Shown: positions 25,595-35,099 of the stretch, piece by piece | How the letters are laid out: every line of letters begins with the position of its first letter | Position numbering within the stretch: the first letter of the stretch is position 1 | Notes under the pieces: model-generated | Told to the model about the DNA's origin: nothing | Seen by the model: the letters and a program-made list of their open reading frames with translations, nothing else | Databases searched by the model: none | Assembly (NCBI RefSeq): GCF_021729845.1 | Contig: NZ_CP063397.1 | Location: forward strand, 1,812,001-1,876,000 | Reading direction: 5' to 3' | DNA: 64,000 nucleotides | From: Rhizobium sp. SL42 | Lineage (GTDB): Bacteria > Pseudomonadota > Alphaproteobacteria > Rhizobiales > Rhizobiaceae | Made by a program: the position numbers and the translations under genes

Positions 25595-28000
25595 ATGCCT
25601 GTTTTGACCGGCGATCTGACCTGGATCGCAATGTTGCTACCCTTTGCCGGTGCGCTTGTCGCGCCATGGTTGACGGCAAGGCTTGGCGCGTCGGCAGCCT
25701 GGCTGCTCGCCCTGGTCCCGGCGCTTGCCTTCCTGCATTTCATCGGCTTCATGCCCGAAATCGCCGCCGGCGAGGTGGTGACCGGCGGTTATGCCTGGGT
25801 GCCGAGCCTCAATCTGTCCTTTTCCTGGTTCCTTGACGGCCTGTCGCTGACCTTCGCGCTGCTGATCACCGGCATCGGCGCGCTGATCGTGCTCTATGCC
25901 GGCGGCTACATGAAGGGCCATGCGCAGCAGGGCCGCTTCTTCGCCTTCATCCTGCTGTTCATGGGCGCCATGCTCGGCGTCGTCGTTTCCGACAGCCTGC
26001 TGATGCTCTTCGTCTTCTGGGAGCTGACCTCGATCACCTCCTTCCTGCTGATCGGTTTCGACCATGGCCGCGAGGCCTCGCGCCGCGCCGCCCTGCAGGC
26101 ACTGGTCGTCACCGGCGGCGGCGGTCTTCTTCTGCTTGCCGGCCTGATCCTGGTCTGGAACATCACCGGCGTCAGCCAGTTGTCCCTGCTCCTGCACATG
26201 GGCGACAACCTGCGCGCCAGCCCGTTTTATCTGGCCGCCCTGTTCCTCGTGCTCGGCGGCGCCTTCACCAAATCGGCGCAGTTCCCGTTCCATTTCTGGC
26301 TGCCCAATGCCATGGAAGCGCCGACGCCGGTCTCGGCCTATCTGCATTCCGCCACCATGGTCAAAGCCGGCGTCTATCTGCTGATGCGCCTCAATCCGGC
26401 CATGGGCGGCACGCCAGCCTGGGAAATCCTCTTGCCCTTCTTTGGCGGCGTCACGCTGATCGTCGGCGCGGTGCTTGCCATCCGCCAGACGGACCTGAAG
26501 CTGATGCTCGCCTATACCACGGTCGCCTCGCTCGGCCTTCTGGTCATGCTGACCGGCTTCGACACGCCCTATGCGACCGAGGCGGCGGTACTCTATCTGG
26601 TGGCCCATTCGCTGTTCAAGGGCGCGCTGTTCATGGTCGCCGGCGTCATCGACCATGAAACCGGCACCCGCGACGTCAGAAAGCTGAGTGGCCTGCGAAA
26701 GGCCATGCCGGTCACCTTTGCCGCCGGTCTGATTGCCGCCCTGTCGATGGCCGGCCTGCCGCCGCTCTTCGGCTTTCTCGCCAAGGAAGAGATCTACACG
26801 GCCCTTGTCGGGACAAATCCGCGTGCCGTCGTCTTCACCACCGTAGCCCTGTTCGGCAATGTGCTGATGTTCGCCATCGCCTTTGCCGTCGGCCTCAAGC
26901 CATTTGTCGGCCCGCTGGCAAAAACCCCGAAACATGCCCATGAAGGCCCGGTCCTGCTCTGGCTCGGGCCGCTGAAACTGGCTGTTCTGGGTCTGCTGCT
27001 GGCGGTTTTCTCCCCGCTCGCCCATTGGCTGATCTCGTCGCCTATGGCCAGTGCCATCGATGGCGAGAGGCAGGTCGTGTCGATCAGCCTGATCCCGCAT
27101 CCCGGCATGCCGCTGGTCCTGTCGCTGCTGACGATCGCGCTCGGCATTCTGGTCTACCGCAGTCTCGACCGCGCCCGTGCCCTGGTTGCCGAGCTGCTCG
27201 AGGCGATCGGCGCCGGTCCCGACCGCGGCTTCGATCATGCGATCGGCGGCCTGGTCAAATTATCCTATCACCTCACGCGCAGGCTCCAGGGCGGACGGCT
27301 GGAAGTCTATATCACCAGCACCTTTGTGTTTCTCGCCGTGGTCCTGCTCGTACCGCCGCTGGTCTATGACGAGTTTCCGGGTCTGCCCGCATGGCCGGCG
27401 AACCTGCGTTTCCACGAACTGGCTATCTTCGCCATCGCCGTCATCGGCGTGCTCGCGGTGCTCACCGCCAAGGACCGTCTGACCGCGATCGTCTGCCTCG
27501 GCATCCAGGGTTTTGCCATCGCGGTCATCTTCCTGCTTTTCGGCGCGCCGGATCTGTCTTTCACCCAGTTCATGGTCGAGACCCTGTCTGTCGTCATCCT
27601 GGCGCTGGTCATGTCGCGCCTTAGGCTGTCGCTCTCTGATCACCGCCCGCTCTGGGCCACATTCGGTGATGGCGCCGTGGCGGTTGCCTGCGGCACGGGC
27701 TTTGCGCTGCTGCTGATGGCGGCAACCGAAATGCCCTTCGACACGACGCTGACTGAATTCTTCAACACCTATTCCAAGGTGATTGCCCACGGCGCCAATG
27801 TCGTCAATGTCATCATCGTCGACTTCCGTGGCGTCGACACGCTGGGCGAGATCTCGGTGGTGATGATCACCGGCCTGTCGATCCTCGCCCTGATCCGGGT
27901 GCGCAGCCGTCCGGCTGCCCTAACGGTTCCGGCGACCGCCGCCAGCGCCGCGGAGCCGGCAGCGCCGGCCGCGAAGAAAAAGAAGGGCGCGAAGAAATGA
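25595..28000 (+). CDS. mrpA: Na+/H+ antiporter subunit A (Mrp/Mnh/Pha complex)
   Basis: 801 residues from the ATG at 25595, with GGGGAGG upstream. It is the largest membrane subunit, related to NuoL of complex I. The proton-channel block has [19 protein letters not shown] (about residues 141-159) and [20 protein letters not shown] (about 226-245), with the conserved Glu, Lys and His residues. The C-terminal third is the MrpA-specific DUF4040/MBD region ([20 protein letters not shown]). It ends in an Ala/Lys tail. Length equals Bacillus MrpA, so it is not fused to subunit B. It overlaps mrpB by 4 bases. Confidence 0.95.
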   Translation: MPVLTGDLTWIAMLLPFAGALVAPWLTARLGASAAWLLALVPALAFLHFIGFMPEIAAGEVVTGGYAWVPSLNLSFSWFLDGLSLTFALLITGIGALIVLYAGGYMKGHAQQGRFFAFILLFMGAMLGVVVSDSLLMLFVFWELTSITSFLLIGFDHGREASRRAALQALVVTGGGGLLLLAGLILVWNITGVSQLSLLLHMGDNLRASPFYLAALFLVLGGAFTKSAQFPFHFWLPNAMEAPTPVSAYLHSATMVKAGVYLLMRLNPAMGGTPAWEILLPFFGGVTLIVGAVLAIRQTDLKLMLAYTTVASLGLLVMLTGFDTPYATEAAVLYLVAHSLFKGALFMVAGVIDHETGTRDVRKLSGLRKAMPVTFAAGLIAALSMAGLPPLFGFLAKEEIYTALVGTNPRAVVFTTVALFGNVLMFAIAFAVGLKPFVGPLAKTPKHAHEGPVLLWLGPLKLAVLGLLLAVFSPLAHWLISSPMASAIDGERQVVSISLIPHPGMPLVLSLLTIALGILVYRSLDRARALVAELLEAIGAGPDRGFDHAIGGLVKLSYHLTRRLQGGRLEVYITSTFVFLAVVLLVPPLVYDEFPGLPAWPANLRFHELAIFAIAVIGVLAVLTAKDRLTAIVCLGIQGFAIAVIFLLFGAPDLSFTQFMVETLSVVILALVMSRLRLSLSDHRPLWATFGDGAVAVACGTGFALLLMAATEMPFDTTLTEFFNTYSKVIAHGANVVNVIIVDFRGVDTLGEISVVMITGLSILALIRVRSRPAALTVPATAASAAEPAAPAAKKKKGAKK

Positions 28001-28416
28001 ACACCCTGATCTTCCGCACGGTTGCGCCCTTCCTCACCGCGCTGATGCTGCTGTTTTCGATCTTTGTCCTGCTGCGCGGCCACAACGAGCCCGGCGGTGG
28101 CTTTATCGGTGGCCTGATCGCGGCCTCCGCCTTTGCCATCTATGGCATCGCGTTTGGCGTACAGGCCGTGCGCCGTGCCCTTTATTTCCATCCGATGTCG
28201 ATCGCCGGCTGTGGCCTGCTGGTCTCGACCCTGTCCGGCTTCGTCTCGGCGCCGCTCGGCCTGCCGTTCATGACCGGCGTGTGGATCTATCCGAGCCTGT
28301 TCGGCGTCGAGGTGCCGCTTGCCACCGTCATGTCCTTCGATGTCGGCGTCTATCTCGTCGTGCTCGGCGCCTTCACCTCGATCGCGCTGGCGCTCGAAGA
28401 AAGGGACGACGGCTGA
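27997..28416 (+). CDS. mrpB: Na+/H+ antiporter subunit B
   Basis: 139 residues, start ATG overlapping the mrpA stop (ATGA). Four membrane helices and the MnhB signature [20 protein letters not shown] near residues 25-44. It belongs to the Mrp complex that exchanges Na+ (or K+) for H+ and supports pH and salt tolerance. Its stop codon shares one base with the mrpC start (TGATG). Confidence 0.95.
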   Translation: MNTLIFRTVAPFLTALMLLFSIFVLLRGHNEPGGGFIGGLIAASAFAIYGIAFGVQAVRRALYFHPMSIAGCGLLVSTLSGFVSAPLGLPFMTGVWIYPSLFGVEVPLATVMSFDVGVYLVVLGAFTSIALALEERDDG

Positions 28417-28793
28417 TGGAAGCACTGTTTGCAGTCCTGGTCGGCATCTTCTTCGCCGCCGCCCTCTATCTGATGATGTCCAAGCATATCATCCGTGTCC
28501 TGCTCGGCGTCGTCCTGCTCGGCAATGCCGTCAACCTGCTGCTGTTCACCACGGGCCGGCTGACCGCGGAAGTGCCGCCGATCATCCCGGTCGGCAGCGA
28601 CACGCTGGCCATGAGTGCCGCCAATCCGCTGCCGCAGGCGCTGATCCTGACGGCGATCGTCATCTCGTTCTCCTTCTTCTGCTTCCTGCTGGTGCTGACC
28701 TACCGCGCTTATCAGGACCTCGGCACCGACGACACCGACGACATGCGTGTCGCCGAGCCGAAGGATGAACCCATGCCTCCGACGGGATATTGA
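28416..28793 (+). CDS. mrpC: Na+/H+ antiporter subunit C
   Basis: 125 residues, NuoK-like, with three membrane helices. KHIIRVLLGVVLLGNAVNLLL and NPLPQALILTAIVISFSFFCF are characteristic of MrpC. The C-terminus is a charged cytoplasmic tail (TDDTDDMRVAEPKDEP). It is translationally coupled to both neighbours by one-base overlaps. Confidence 0.95.
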   Translation: MEALFAVLVGIFFAAALYLMMSKHIIRVLLGVVLLGNAVNLLLFTTGRLTAEVPPIIPVGSDTLAMSAANPLPQALILTAIVISFSFFCFLLVLTYRAYQDLGTDDTDDMRVAEPKDEPMPPTGY

Positions 28794-30406
28794 TGATGGC
28801 CGTGTCTCCATCCACCCCGATTGACCTGTCCGCAGCCATGGTCCTCGATCCGGCAACCGCCGCCCATTGGCTGGCCATCCTGCCGATGGGCCTGTGCCTC
28901 GGCACCGGCGCGCTTCTGATGATGATCCGCCATCGCATCGCCTGGCATCCGCCGGTGGCCCTGGCTGGCCTGGCGCTGCTGGTGCTGGTCGATATCCTGC
29001 TGCTGTCCAGGGTTCTCGCCGATGGGCCGCTGACCATGATGATGGGCCGCTGGCGTCCGCCCTTCGGCATCGCCATCACGGTGGATCTCACCGGTGCGCT
29101 CCTGGCGCTGGCTGCCGCCATCGTCGCCTTCGCCGCCGCGCTTTATGCCGAGCTCGATATCGACAATAGCGGCCGCCGCTACGGTTTCTATCCGCTGCTG
29201 ATGGTGCTGATGGCCGGCGTCTCCGGCGCCTTCCTGACCGGCGACATCTTCAACCTCTATGTCTGGTTCGAGGTGCTGCTGATCTCGTCCTTCGGCCTGC
29301 TGATCCTCGGCTCCGAGCGCGAGCAGATCGACGGCGCGCTGAAATACGCGGTGCTCAACCTGATCGCCACGACGCTGTTCCTGATCGCGGTCGGCTACCT
29401 CTATGCGATCTTCGGCACGCTCAACATGGCCGATATCGCCCTGAAGGCGCCGGAACTCTCGGGTTCGGCGCCGCTGATGACGCTGTCGGCGCTCTTCGTC
29501 CTTGCCTTCTCGATGAAGGCGGCCGCCTTTCCGGTCAATTTCTGGCTACCGGCCTCCTATCACACGCCGCGCGTCGTCGTGTCGGCGCTGTTTGCCGGCC
29601 TGCTGACCAAGGTCGGCGTCTATGCGCTGCTGCGCGTCATGGTCATGCTGCTGCCGATCGAACGCGAGGCGCTGAGCCTCGTTATCGCCATCGTCGCAGC
29701 CCTCACCATGATCCTCGGCGCCATGGGCGCGCTGGCCCAGACTGACATCCGCCGTTTCATGGGCTATATCGTCATTGCCGGCATCGGCAACATGATGGCC
29801 GGCATCGCCATTGGCGGCGAGGCGGCGGTCGGTGCGGCGATCTTCTATGCGCTGCATTCCATCCTGCTGATGACGGCACTCTACCTCGTCGTCGGCGAGG
29901 CGGCCCGCCTCGGCGGCGGTTTCAGCCTGACGAAGCTGGCCGGCCTGTGGACATCGGCCCCCGCCTTTGCCGGCCTGTCGCTCGCTTTGTTCTTTGCCGC
30001 AAGCGGCCTGCCGCCGTTCTCCGGTTTCTGGCCCAAGGCGCTGCTGGTCAAGGCCTCGCTCGATATCGGCGCCTGGTGGCTTGCCGGGTCCGTTCTGCTG
30101 TCCGGTTTCCTGTGCACCATCGGTTTCGGCCGTCTGTTCCTGCTCGCCTATTGGCGTCCCGCCGTGGTGAGCGGCCCCCCGTCTGCGACGGAGACGACAC
30201 CTGCACCGGCCGCCTTCGCGCCGCCGCCAGCGGCCCCCCGCACAAGCCTGTGGCGCAGCGCGCCGATCCTGCTTCTCTCAATCTTCGTCGTCTGGTTCGG
30301 CCTGTTTCCCGATCCGCTCATCGTCGTCAGCCAGCAGGCGGCCGCTGGTCTCTCCGATCCGACGGCCTACATCCTGTCAGTCTTTCCCGAGAAAGGTGCG
30401 CCATGA
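28793..30406 (+). CDS. mrpD: Na+/H+ antiporter subunit D
   Basis: 537 residues; start at the first of two adjacent ATGs (28793), overlapping the mrpC stop. NuoN/NuoM-like with about 14 membrane helices. NLYVWFEVLLISSFGLLILG (Glu of the proton path) and FSMKAAAFPVNFWLPASYHT (conserved Lys) are intact. A Pro/Ala-rich segment (about residues 465-485) precedes the last helix. It overlaps mrpE by 4 bases. Confidence 0.95.
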   Translation: MMAVSPSTPIDLSAAMVLDPATAAHWLAILPMGLCLGTGALLMMIRHRIAWHPPVALAGLALLVLVDILLLSRVLADGPLTMMMGRWRPPFGIAITVDLTGALLALAAAIVAFAAALYAELDIDNSGRRYGFYPLLMVLMAGVSGAFLTGDIFNLYVWFEVLLISSFGLLILGSEREQIDGALKYAVLNLIATTLFLIAVGYLYAIFGTLNMADIALKAPELSGSAPLMTLSALFVLAFSMKAAAFPVNFWLPASYHTPRVVVSALFAGLLTKVGVYALLRVMVMLLPIEREALSLVIAIVAALTMILGAMGALAQTDIRRFMGYIVIAGIGNMMAGIAIGGEAAVGAAIFYALHSILLMTALYLVVGEAARLGGGFSLTKLAGLWTSAPAFAGLSLALFFAASGLPPFSGFWPKALLVKASLDIGAWWLAGSVLLSGFLCTIGFGRLFLLAYWRPAVVSGPPSATETTPAPAAFAPPPAAPRTSLWRSAPILLLSIFVVWFGLFPDPLIVVSQQAAAGLSDPTAYILSVFPEKGAP

Positions 30407-30876
30407 GCCTGTTTGCCATCAGCGTCATCATGACCGCGATCTGGGCGGCCGTCAGCGAAAGTGCTGCCCTGCACAATCTCCTGCTCGGCTTCGTGCTGTC
30501 GCTGGTCATCCTCAGCCTGCTGCGCGAACAATTGCTCGACGGCGCACCGCCCAATCGCACCCTGCGCATCCTGTCGCTGGTCTGGCTCTTCCTGGTCGAG
30601 CTCGCCAAATCCGCCTGGAAGGTCGCCGTCATGGTCACCCGGCCGAAGCTCGACGTGAAGCCCGGCATCTTTGCCTATCCGCTGACGGTCACCAGCGATC
30701 TCGAGATCACCCTTCTGGCCAATCTGATCACGCTCACCCCCGGCACCCTGTCGGTCGATGTCTCGGATGATCGCAAGACACTCTATGTCCATGCGATTGA
30801 CTGTGCCGACCCGGACGCCGCCCGGCTGGACATTGCCAACGGGTTCGAGCGCAAGATCCGCGAGGCCTTTGCATGA
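30403..30876 (+). CDS. mrpE: Na+/H+ antiporter subunit E
   Basis: 157 residues from the ATG at 30403. N-terminal membrane helices, then the MnhE cytoplasmic part with [37 protein letters not shown] and [12 protein letters not shown], all typical. MrpE is a conserved, non-complex-I-like subunit needed for full activity or assembly. It overlaps mrpF by 4 bases. Confidence 0.95.
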   Translation: MSLFAISVIMTAIWAAVSESAALHNLLLGFVLSLVILSLLREQLLDGAPPNRTLRILSLVWLFLVELAKSAWKVAVMVTRPKLDVKPGIFAYPLTVTSDLEITLLANLITLTPGTLSVDVSDDRKTLYVHAIDCADPDAARLDIANGFERKIREAFA

Positions 30877-31292
30877 CCACCCCTGGCCTGATCGTCGAAT
30901 ATGCCTGTGTCTTTGCCCTGCTGGCGCTCGGCATCGCCTTTCTGCTGACCGTCTATCGCGCCGTCGTCGGCCCGACCCTGCCGGATCGGATCATTGCCCT
31001 CGACATGCTGGTCGGCATCGTCATCGGCTTCATCGCGGTGATCGCGCTGCGCTCCGGCTATATGCTCTACATCGACATCGCGATCTCGCTCGGCCTTGTC
31101 GGCTTCCTGGCAACGGTCGCCTTTGCCCGGTTCATCCTCGCCCGCGGTATGGTTGGCGAGGGAGAGGCGGATGATTTCCGTGGATTTGGCACCGATCCAA
31201 AACCACAACCTGTATTAGAAAAGCCACCCCGGCCGGCCAAGGCATCGAAGCCGGCAAAATCCCGCACCAGCCCCCGCAAGGAGGCCAAATGA
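30873..31292 (+). CDS. mrpF: Na+/H+ antiporter subunit F
   Basis: 139 residues. Three membrane helices with the MnhF segment [21 protein letters not shown] (in the first loop) and [20 protein letters not shown]. The C-terminus is extended by about 45 polar, Lys/Pro-rich residues beyond a typical MrpF of about 95 residues and may face the cytoplasm. Overlaps mrpG by 4 bases. Confidence 0.94.
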   Translation: MTTPGLIVEYACVFALLALGIAFLLTVYRAVVGPTLPDRIIALDMLVGIVIGFIAVIALRSGYMLYIDIAISLGLVGFLATVAFARFILARGMVGEGEADDFRGFGTDPKPQPVLEKPPRPAKASKPAKSRTSPRKEAK

Positions 31293-31627
31293 TCGATATT
31301 CTCGTCGCGCTCGTGATTGCCGCCATCATCGTTGCCGGCGCGCTGTTTTCCCTGGTGGCCGCGATCGGCCTGAACCGGCTGCCGGATCTCTATACGCGCA
31401 TGCATGCGGCATCGAAGGCGGGCACCGTCGGCTCGGGTCTGCTGCTACTCGCGGTCGGCCTCCACTCCGGCGAATTTGCAATTTTTATCCGTGCCTTGGC
31501 CGGATTCGTGTTTTTCATCCTGACCGCCCCGGTATCGGCCCATCTGCTCGCCCGCGCCGCACACAAGGTTGGCTACAAGCTATCGGCTGTATCACTGCAA
31601 GATGACATGAACAAAAAACTGTCATAG
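31289..31627 (+). CDS. mrpG: Na+/H+ antiporter subunit G
   Basis: 112 residues with three membrane helices. The motif [23 protein letters not shown] (split around residues 28-50) is the MnhG signature. It is the last gene of the seven-gene operon. No strong terminator is visible in the following 100 bases. Confidence 0.94.
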   Translation: MIDILVALVIAAIIVAGALFSLVAAIGLNRLPDLYTRMHAASKAGTVGSGLLLLAVGLHSGEFAIFIRALAGFVFFILTAPVSAHLLARAAHKVGYKLSAVSLQDDMNKKLS

Positions 31628-32033
31628 TGGTCTCTCAGGTTATTTTAGCAGATCCTCTGCAATCTGTGGGCGGTAAAGGCCGGGTTGCTCAAAGCAAAAT
31701 CAGAGTAAATCCGGTTTATACCCGTGACATCTAGTAGAAATATCCGGTGGACATTTGCGCAGGGAGTGCTAATCCACTGATACGCTGCTTATTCGCTGTA
31801 TTCGTTGATTGAGAGTGGGCCGGAGCCAATGATTACCACTTGGTAATATTCGCGGTGACGGTCATATCAACTGCGGTACAGGACGGGACGGTTTGGGGCC
31901 GAACCGGAAGATAGGCGGGTTGTGGGGTGGTTACTGGTTCCGGGACTGGTCGATAGGCGACCGGTAGGAACGCACATAATTGACTAATGTTGGGTGCGGC
32001 GGCGGCCAACGACGAGATGAACAGGAGAATGAA
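31628..32033. other. AT-rich upstream region of mucR with a palindrome
   Basis: Contains the inverted repeat ATTACC-ACTT-GGTAAT at 31832-31847 and AT-rich blocks of the kind MucR/Ros proteins bind. It is probably the mucR promoter and autoregulation region, since Ros and MucR repress their own genes in relatives. No gene was found. Confidence 0.5.
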
Positions 32034-32462
32034 ATGATTGAAGTACAACAGGGCCCGGGCCAGCAGTTGCTGGTCGAGCTGACTGCCGATATTGTTGCGG
32101 CCTATGTCAGCCACCATGTGGTGCCGGTTGGCGATCTGACCAATCTGATTGCCGATATCCACCAGGCCTTGAGCAATACATCGTCGCCTGCACCGGTGGT
32201 CGCCGTGGTTGAAAAGCCGAAGCCGGCTGTCGCCGTGCGCAAGTCGGTTCAGGACGATCACATCGTGTGCCTGGAATGCGGCGGTTCGTTCAAGTCGCTG
32301 AAGCGTCACTTGATGACCCATCATTCGCTCGGCCCGGAAGAGTACCGCGAAAAGTGGGATCTGGCTGTCGACTACCCGATGGTCGCGCCGGCCTATGCCG
32401 AGGCGCGCTCGCGTCTCGCCAAGGAAATGGGTCTCGGCCAGCGCCGCAAGCGCGGCAAGTAA
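32034..32462 (+). CDS. mucR: MucR/Ros-family zinc-finger transcriptional regulator
   Basis: 142 residues from the ATG at 32034, with CAGGAG upstream. The N-terminal half (about 1-50) should mediate oligomerisation. The single prokaryotic C2H2 finger has Cys79, Cys82, His92 and His96 (spacing Cx2Cx9Hx3H) in [19 protein letters not shown], followed by [19 protein letters not shown] and a basic tail. In rhizobia and agrobacteria these proteins control exopolysaccharide, motility and virulence genes, acting as AT-rich DNA binders. Whether this copy is MucR, RosR or Ros cannot be settled here. Confidence 0.93.
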   Translation: MIEVQQGPGQQLLVELTADIVAAYVSHHVVPVGDLTNLIADIHQALSNTSSPAPVVAVVEKPKPAVAVRKSVQDDHIVCLECGGSFKSLKRHLMTHHSLGPEEYREKWDLAVDYPMVAPAYAEARSRLAKEMGLGQRRKRGK

Positions 32463-32498
32463 GCCGCAGCAGGATCCGGCGCCATAAGCCGAACAGGA

Positions 32499-32524
32499 AC
32501 CGGGCCCAGGGGTCCGGTTTTTTG
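32499..32524 (+). terminator. Rho-independent terminator of mucR
   Basis: 9-bp stem AACCGGGCC / GGTCCGGTT (one G-U) with a 4-base loop, followed by an uninterrupted T run. It lies 37 bases after the stop codon. Confidence 0.88.
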
Positions 32525-32783
32525 TTGTTCGGGAATGTGAAAATAATCCCATTGTGCCCTGTTTGTTGATATCCAGGTGCGGTGACGCACAAGACGTCGA
32601 CGGTATCGAGCGGCCCGGATTCGGCGCTGAATTCCTTGTTATATCTAATTTTCGTCGCCAGCGATGAGGTCGCCATCATCGGGCCAGCCGGATGACTCAG
32701 TCCCACCCCTCGAAATCTAAGGGTATCTTTCCGGTCAGACTCTGCTATCAATGTAGGAAGATAATCCTATTTTGGAGTTGCCG
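32525..32783. other. Intergenic region before the DnaA-like gene
   Basis: Moderately AT-rich, with a short inverted repeat TAGGA-N6-TCCTA at 32754-32769 just upstream of the next start. Probably a promoter. No gene was seen. Confidence 0.4.
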
Positions 32784-33182
32784 ATGTCTAGTGTCTCCGA
32801 GCCCGAACCTCACCCGCTTCCCGATGACGCACCTGATTGCCTGGCGCAGGCGAGGCCGCTCACTCCGGAGCGTCGCTTGTTGTGCATGGTGGTCCGCCAG
32901 CTTGCCATCGAGCTTCTGACCGCCGTCGGCTTCGACGCCGAGCGCGACGGTCGACGCCGCGCCAACAATCACGTCCGCCAGATCGCCATGTATGTCTGCC
33001 ATGTCGCCTATTCCATGCCGATGGTCGAGGTCGCCGAAGCCTTCGGCCGCGACCGCACCACTGTCCGCCATGCCTGCCGCATGGTCGAGGATCGCCGGGA
33101 CGACCCGGCCTATGACGGTTTTGTCGCCATCGTCGAGCGCATGGCCTGCGCCGTCGTCCTTGTCGCCGGCCCGAGGCCATGA
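32784..33182 (+). CDS. DnaA domain IV-like helix-turn-helix protein
   Basis: 132 residues from the ATG at 32784. Residues about 30-115 resemble the C-terminal DNA-binding domain of DnaA: RQIAMYVCHVAYSMPMVEVA (helix), then EAFGRDRTTVRHACRMVED (the FGRDxTTVxHA signature). The AAA+ ATPase and other DnaA domains are absent. Conserved in Rhizobiales; the role is unknown, perhaps binding DnaA-box-like sites as a regulator or replication modulator. It lies 162 bases before a DUF6456 gene on the same strand, a pairing worth noting. Confidence 0.82.
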   Translation: MSSVSEPEPHPLPDDAPDCLAQARPLTPERRLLCMVVRQLAIELLTAVGFDAERDGRRRANNHVRQIAMYVCHVAYSMPMVEVAEAFGRDRTTVRHACRMVEDRRDDPAYDGFVAIVERMACAVVLVAGPRP

Positions 33183-33344
33183 GCGGCAAGGCGTGATGCT
33201 GCCCGTTCCACCCGTTCCCATGGCCCTGAAAGCGCGGCCCCGCATGCCTCTCCACAAGACCACTCGTCAAGGCGGAAAAGCCCCGGCCGAAAGGCATGCG
33301 CGCCGCCCGATACGCCAGACCGATATTGACAGCGAGGAGATCCG

Positions 33345-34328
33345 ATGACGAAGCCCCGGCCAACCGCCATTCCCCATGCACCCCGAGACCGCAATGCCTC
33401 CAGCGGTGCCGCCGCTGCCCGAAGCTCAGGTGCCGACCGCTCAGCCAAAGGAAGCGCTGCCGCCACACCCCCGAGCGCCGGCATCGACAAGGCCGCCATC
33501 ACCGGCACGGCGCTCAATCCCGCCGACCGCAAGCAGGTCCGCCGCCTGCTGCGCCTGGCGATCGATGGCCCGCTGCGCCTGTCAGGGGAGGGGGAAGCCC
33601 GCAGGGACGTCGTAGCCGGCGGCCGGACGGTCACCGGCGTCGATCCGGGCCTGCTGCGCCGGCTCGTTGCCGATGGCCTGCTGGTCCGCGTGCCCGAGGG
33701 CTACGCCGCCACGCGGGAGACCGCAACCTGGCTGCGCCGTTCGCTCAGTGATGCGGCGTCGGAACCCTTTCTCGACCAGCACCGCGTGCTGGAGACGGTA
33801 ACGTTGCAGGAGCCCGAGGGCCGCCGCAGCGTGCGCCGCAATCTGGCCGAACAGCCGCTGTTTCCGCTGCTGCGCCTGAAGGACAGGCAGGGTCTGCCGT
33901 TTTTGCCGGAGGATGCGGTGCGGGCCGGGGAACGGCTGGCGCAGGATTTCGAGCGTGGCGGCCTGCAGCCCCGCATCACCGCATCCTGGGAGCCGCGCCT
34001 GTCCAGTCGGGCGAGGGGGCAGGCGCCGGCGGCAGACGATCTCTCCGACATGGCGCAATCCGCCCGCCGCCGTCTCGCGGCCGCCGTCGCCGCCATGGGG
34101 CCGGAACTGTCCGGCGTGGCGCTCGATGTTTGCTGCTTCGGAAAGGGGCTGGAAACGGTCGAGCGTGAACGCCAGTGGCCCGCCCGCTCGGCCAAGCTCC
34201 TGCTGCGCGCAGCCCTGCTTGCGCTCGCCCGCCACTACGCCCCGCCGCCAGGCAGGCAAGGCCAGCGCCGCCCGCGCCACTGGGGCGAAGAAGGCTACCG
34301 GCCTGAACTTCCGGGTTCGACCAGATGA
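33345..34328 (+). CDS. DUF6456 domain protein
   Basis: 327 residues. A low-complexity Ala/Ser/Pro N-terminus (1-55) is followed by a region that could be a winged helix (KQVRRLLRLAIDGPLRLSG.. to GLLVRVPEGYAATRET, about 62-125) and then the DUF6456 block (about 160-305): LFPLLRLKDRQGLPFLPEDAVRAG, GLQPRITASWEP, and CCFGKGLETVERERQWPARSAK. DUF6456 proteins are Rhizobiales/Rhodobacterales proteins of unknown role. The WP.RSAK..L..AL..L end is like phage-type DNA-binding proteins, but this is only resemblance. Confidence 0.75.
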   Translation: MTKPRPTAIPHAPRDRNASSGAAAARSSGADRSAKGSAAATPPSAGIDKAAITGTALNPADRKQVRRLLRLAIDGPLRLSGEGEARRDVVAGGRTVTGVDPGLLRRLVADGLLVRVPEGYAATRETATWLRRSLSDAASEPFLDQHRVLETVTLQEPEGRRSVRRNLAEQPLFPLLRLKDRQGLPFLPEDAVRAGERLAQDFERGGLQPRITASWEPRLSSRARGQAPAADDLSDMAQSARRRLAAAVAAMGPELSGVALDVCCFGKGLETVERERQWPARSAKLLLRAALLALARHYAPPPGRQGQRRPRHWGEEGYRPELPGSTR

Positions 34329-34343
34329 GGGGCGTCAGCGATT

Positions 34344-34613
34344 TTAGCCTCTCCGCTCCGCTTTGGGATCGATTGTATCCAGCGCATCGGCTGGATCGGG
34401 ATCGACATTCGCCACTCTGTCCAGGATGGCCAGAGCCGCATTCGCGTCACCGCGAGCGGCACGCGCCTTGAGAGTCATGATCGCCCTGCGGTGGCCGATG
34501 CCGTCGGCAACCAGCGCTGTCAGCAACTGGTTCAGCGAGACATTGTCCTCTGAAGCTGCCTGCCGGACCTCGTCCATCACATGCTCGGGCAGTCTTAACG
34601 GATAGGTGCTCAT
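34344..34613 (-). CDS. Antitoxin-like protein paired with PIN toxin
   Basis: 89 residues from the ATG at 34613, which overlaps the PIN gene stop (ATGA). The N-terminus TYPLRLPEHVMDEVRQAA followed by NVSLNQLLTALVADGIGHRR has the strand-helix-helix layout of a ribbon-helix-helix DNA-binding antitoxin, with the NVSLNQ turn typical of HicB/Arc-like proteins. The C-terminal part (50-89) is Ala/Asp-rich and probably binds the toxin. It lies downstream of its toxin, the reverse of the usual order. Confidence 0.75.
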   Translation of the reverse strand: MSTYPLRLPEHVMDEVRQAASEDNVSLNQLLTALVADGIGHRRAIMTLKARAARGDANAALAILDRVANVDPDPADALDTIDPKAERRG

Positions 34614-35047
34614 CGATCGGTACTCCTCGTCGCCAGTTCTCTCGCGATATCGCTCGCTCTGCATGTATTCAGGCCGAAAGCCGCCATGGCGGGATGGTTG
34701 AAGTGCTTGTCATTGCTGACAATTGTCTTGGCACCCGCGCTCAAGGCACATTCGACATAGAGATCGTCTTTCGGGTCATCGAGAAATGGTCGAAACCGGA
34801 AATGCGGCGAGACGAGTCGGGCTCTGCTGATCATCGCATCCAGCACCACATCTATGTCGCTCGTGCTGATCGTGGAGTGACGGCCAAGAATGCCGGGGCG
34901 CTTGAGCACATCTTCGTATTCCACGACCACGGCAGGCGAAACCGCAAATCTCAGTTGGCCAGCGATCAGGGCGCGCAAGACAACATGCGATGCACCGTTT
35001 GAAGAGCGCATGGCTGACAGCAAGACATTCGCATCGACAACGATCAT
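34610..35047 (-). CDS. PIN-domain ribonuclease toxin (COG1569 type)
   Basis: 145 residues from the ATG at 35047 (MIVVDANVLLSAM); longer in-frame starts would cover the operator palindromes. PIN acids: Asp5 in VVDANVLLSA, Glu45 or Asp46 in VVEYEDVL, and Asp89-Asp90/Asp93 in DDPKDDLYVECAL, with the final IVSNDKHF. These proteins cleave RNA and stop growth unless bound by antitoxin. The order is toxin first, with a 4-base overlap into the antitoxin gene. Confidence 0.82.
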   Translation of the reverse strand: MIVVDANVLLSAMRSSNGASHVVLRALIAGQLRFAVSPAVVVEYEDVLKRPGILGRHSTISTSDIDVVLDAMISRARLVSPHFRFRPFLDDPKDDLYVECALSAGAKTIVSNDKHFNHPAMAAFGLNTCRASDIARELATRSTDR

Positions 35048-35055
35048 GTGCCTAT

Positions 35056-35077
35056 ATGATATCATCGGTGATATCAT
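35056..35077. promoter_or_regulatory. Candidate operator of the PIN toxin-antitoxin pair
   Basis: Two copies of the palindrome TGATATCA (35057-35064 and 35069-35076), 12 bases apart, lie directly before the toxin start. The spacing of about one helical turn suits two ribbon-helix-helix dimers and autoregulation. Confidence 0.6.
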
Positions 35078-35099
35078 GTCAAAGGAGGTCCGTTGACTT

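Noticed and set aside
25637..27238. 533-codon open frame antisense to mrpA
   Set aside because: It is Gln/Asp/Gly/Arg-rich with no domain and mirrors the codon bias of mrpA; it is a shadow of a GC-rich gene.
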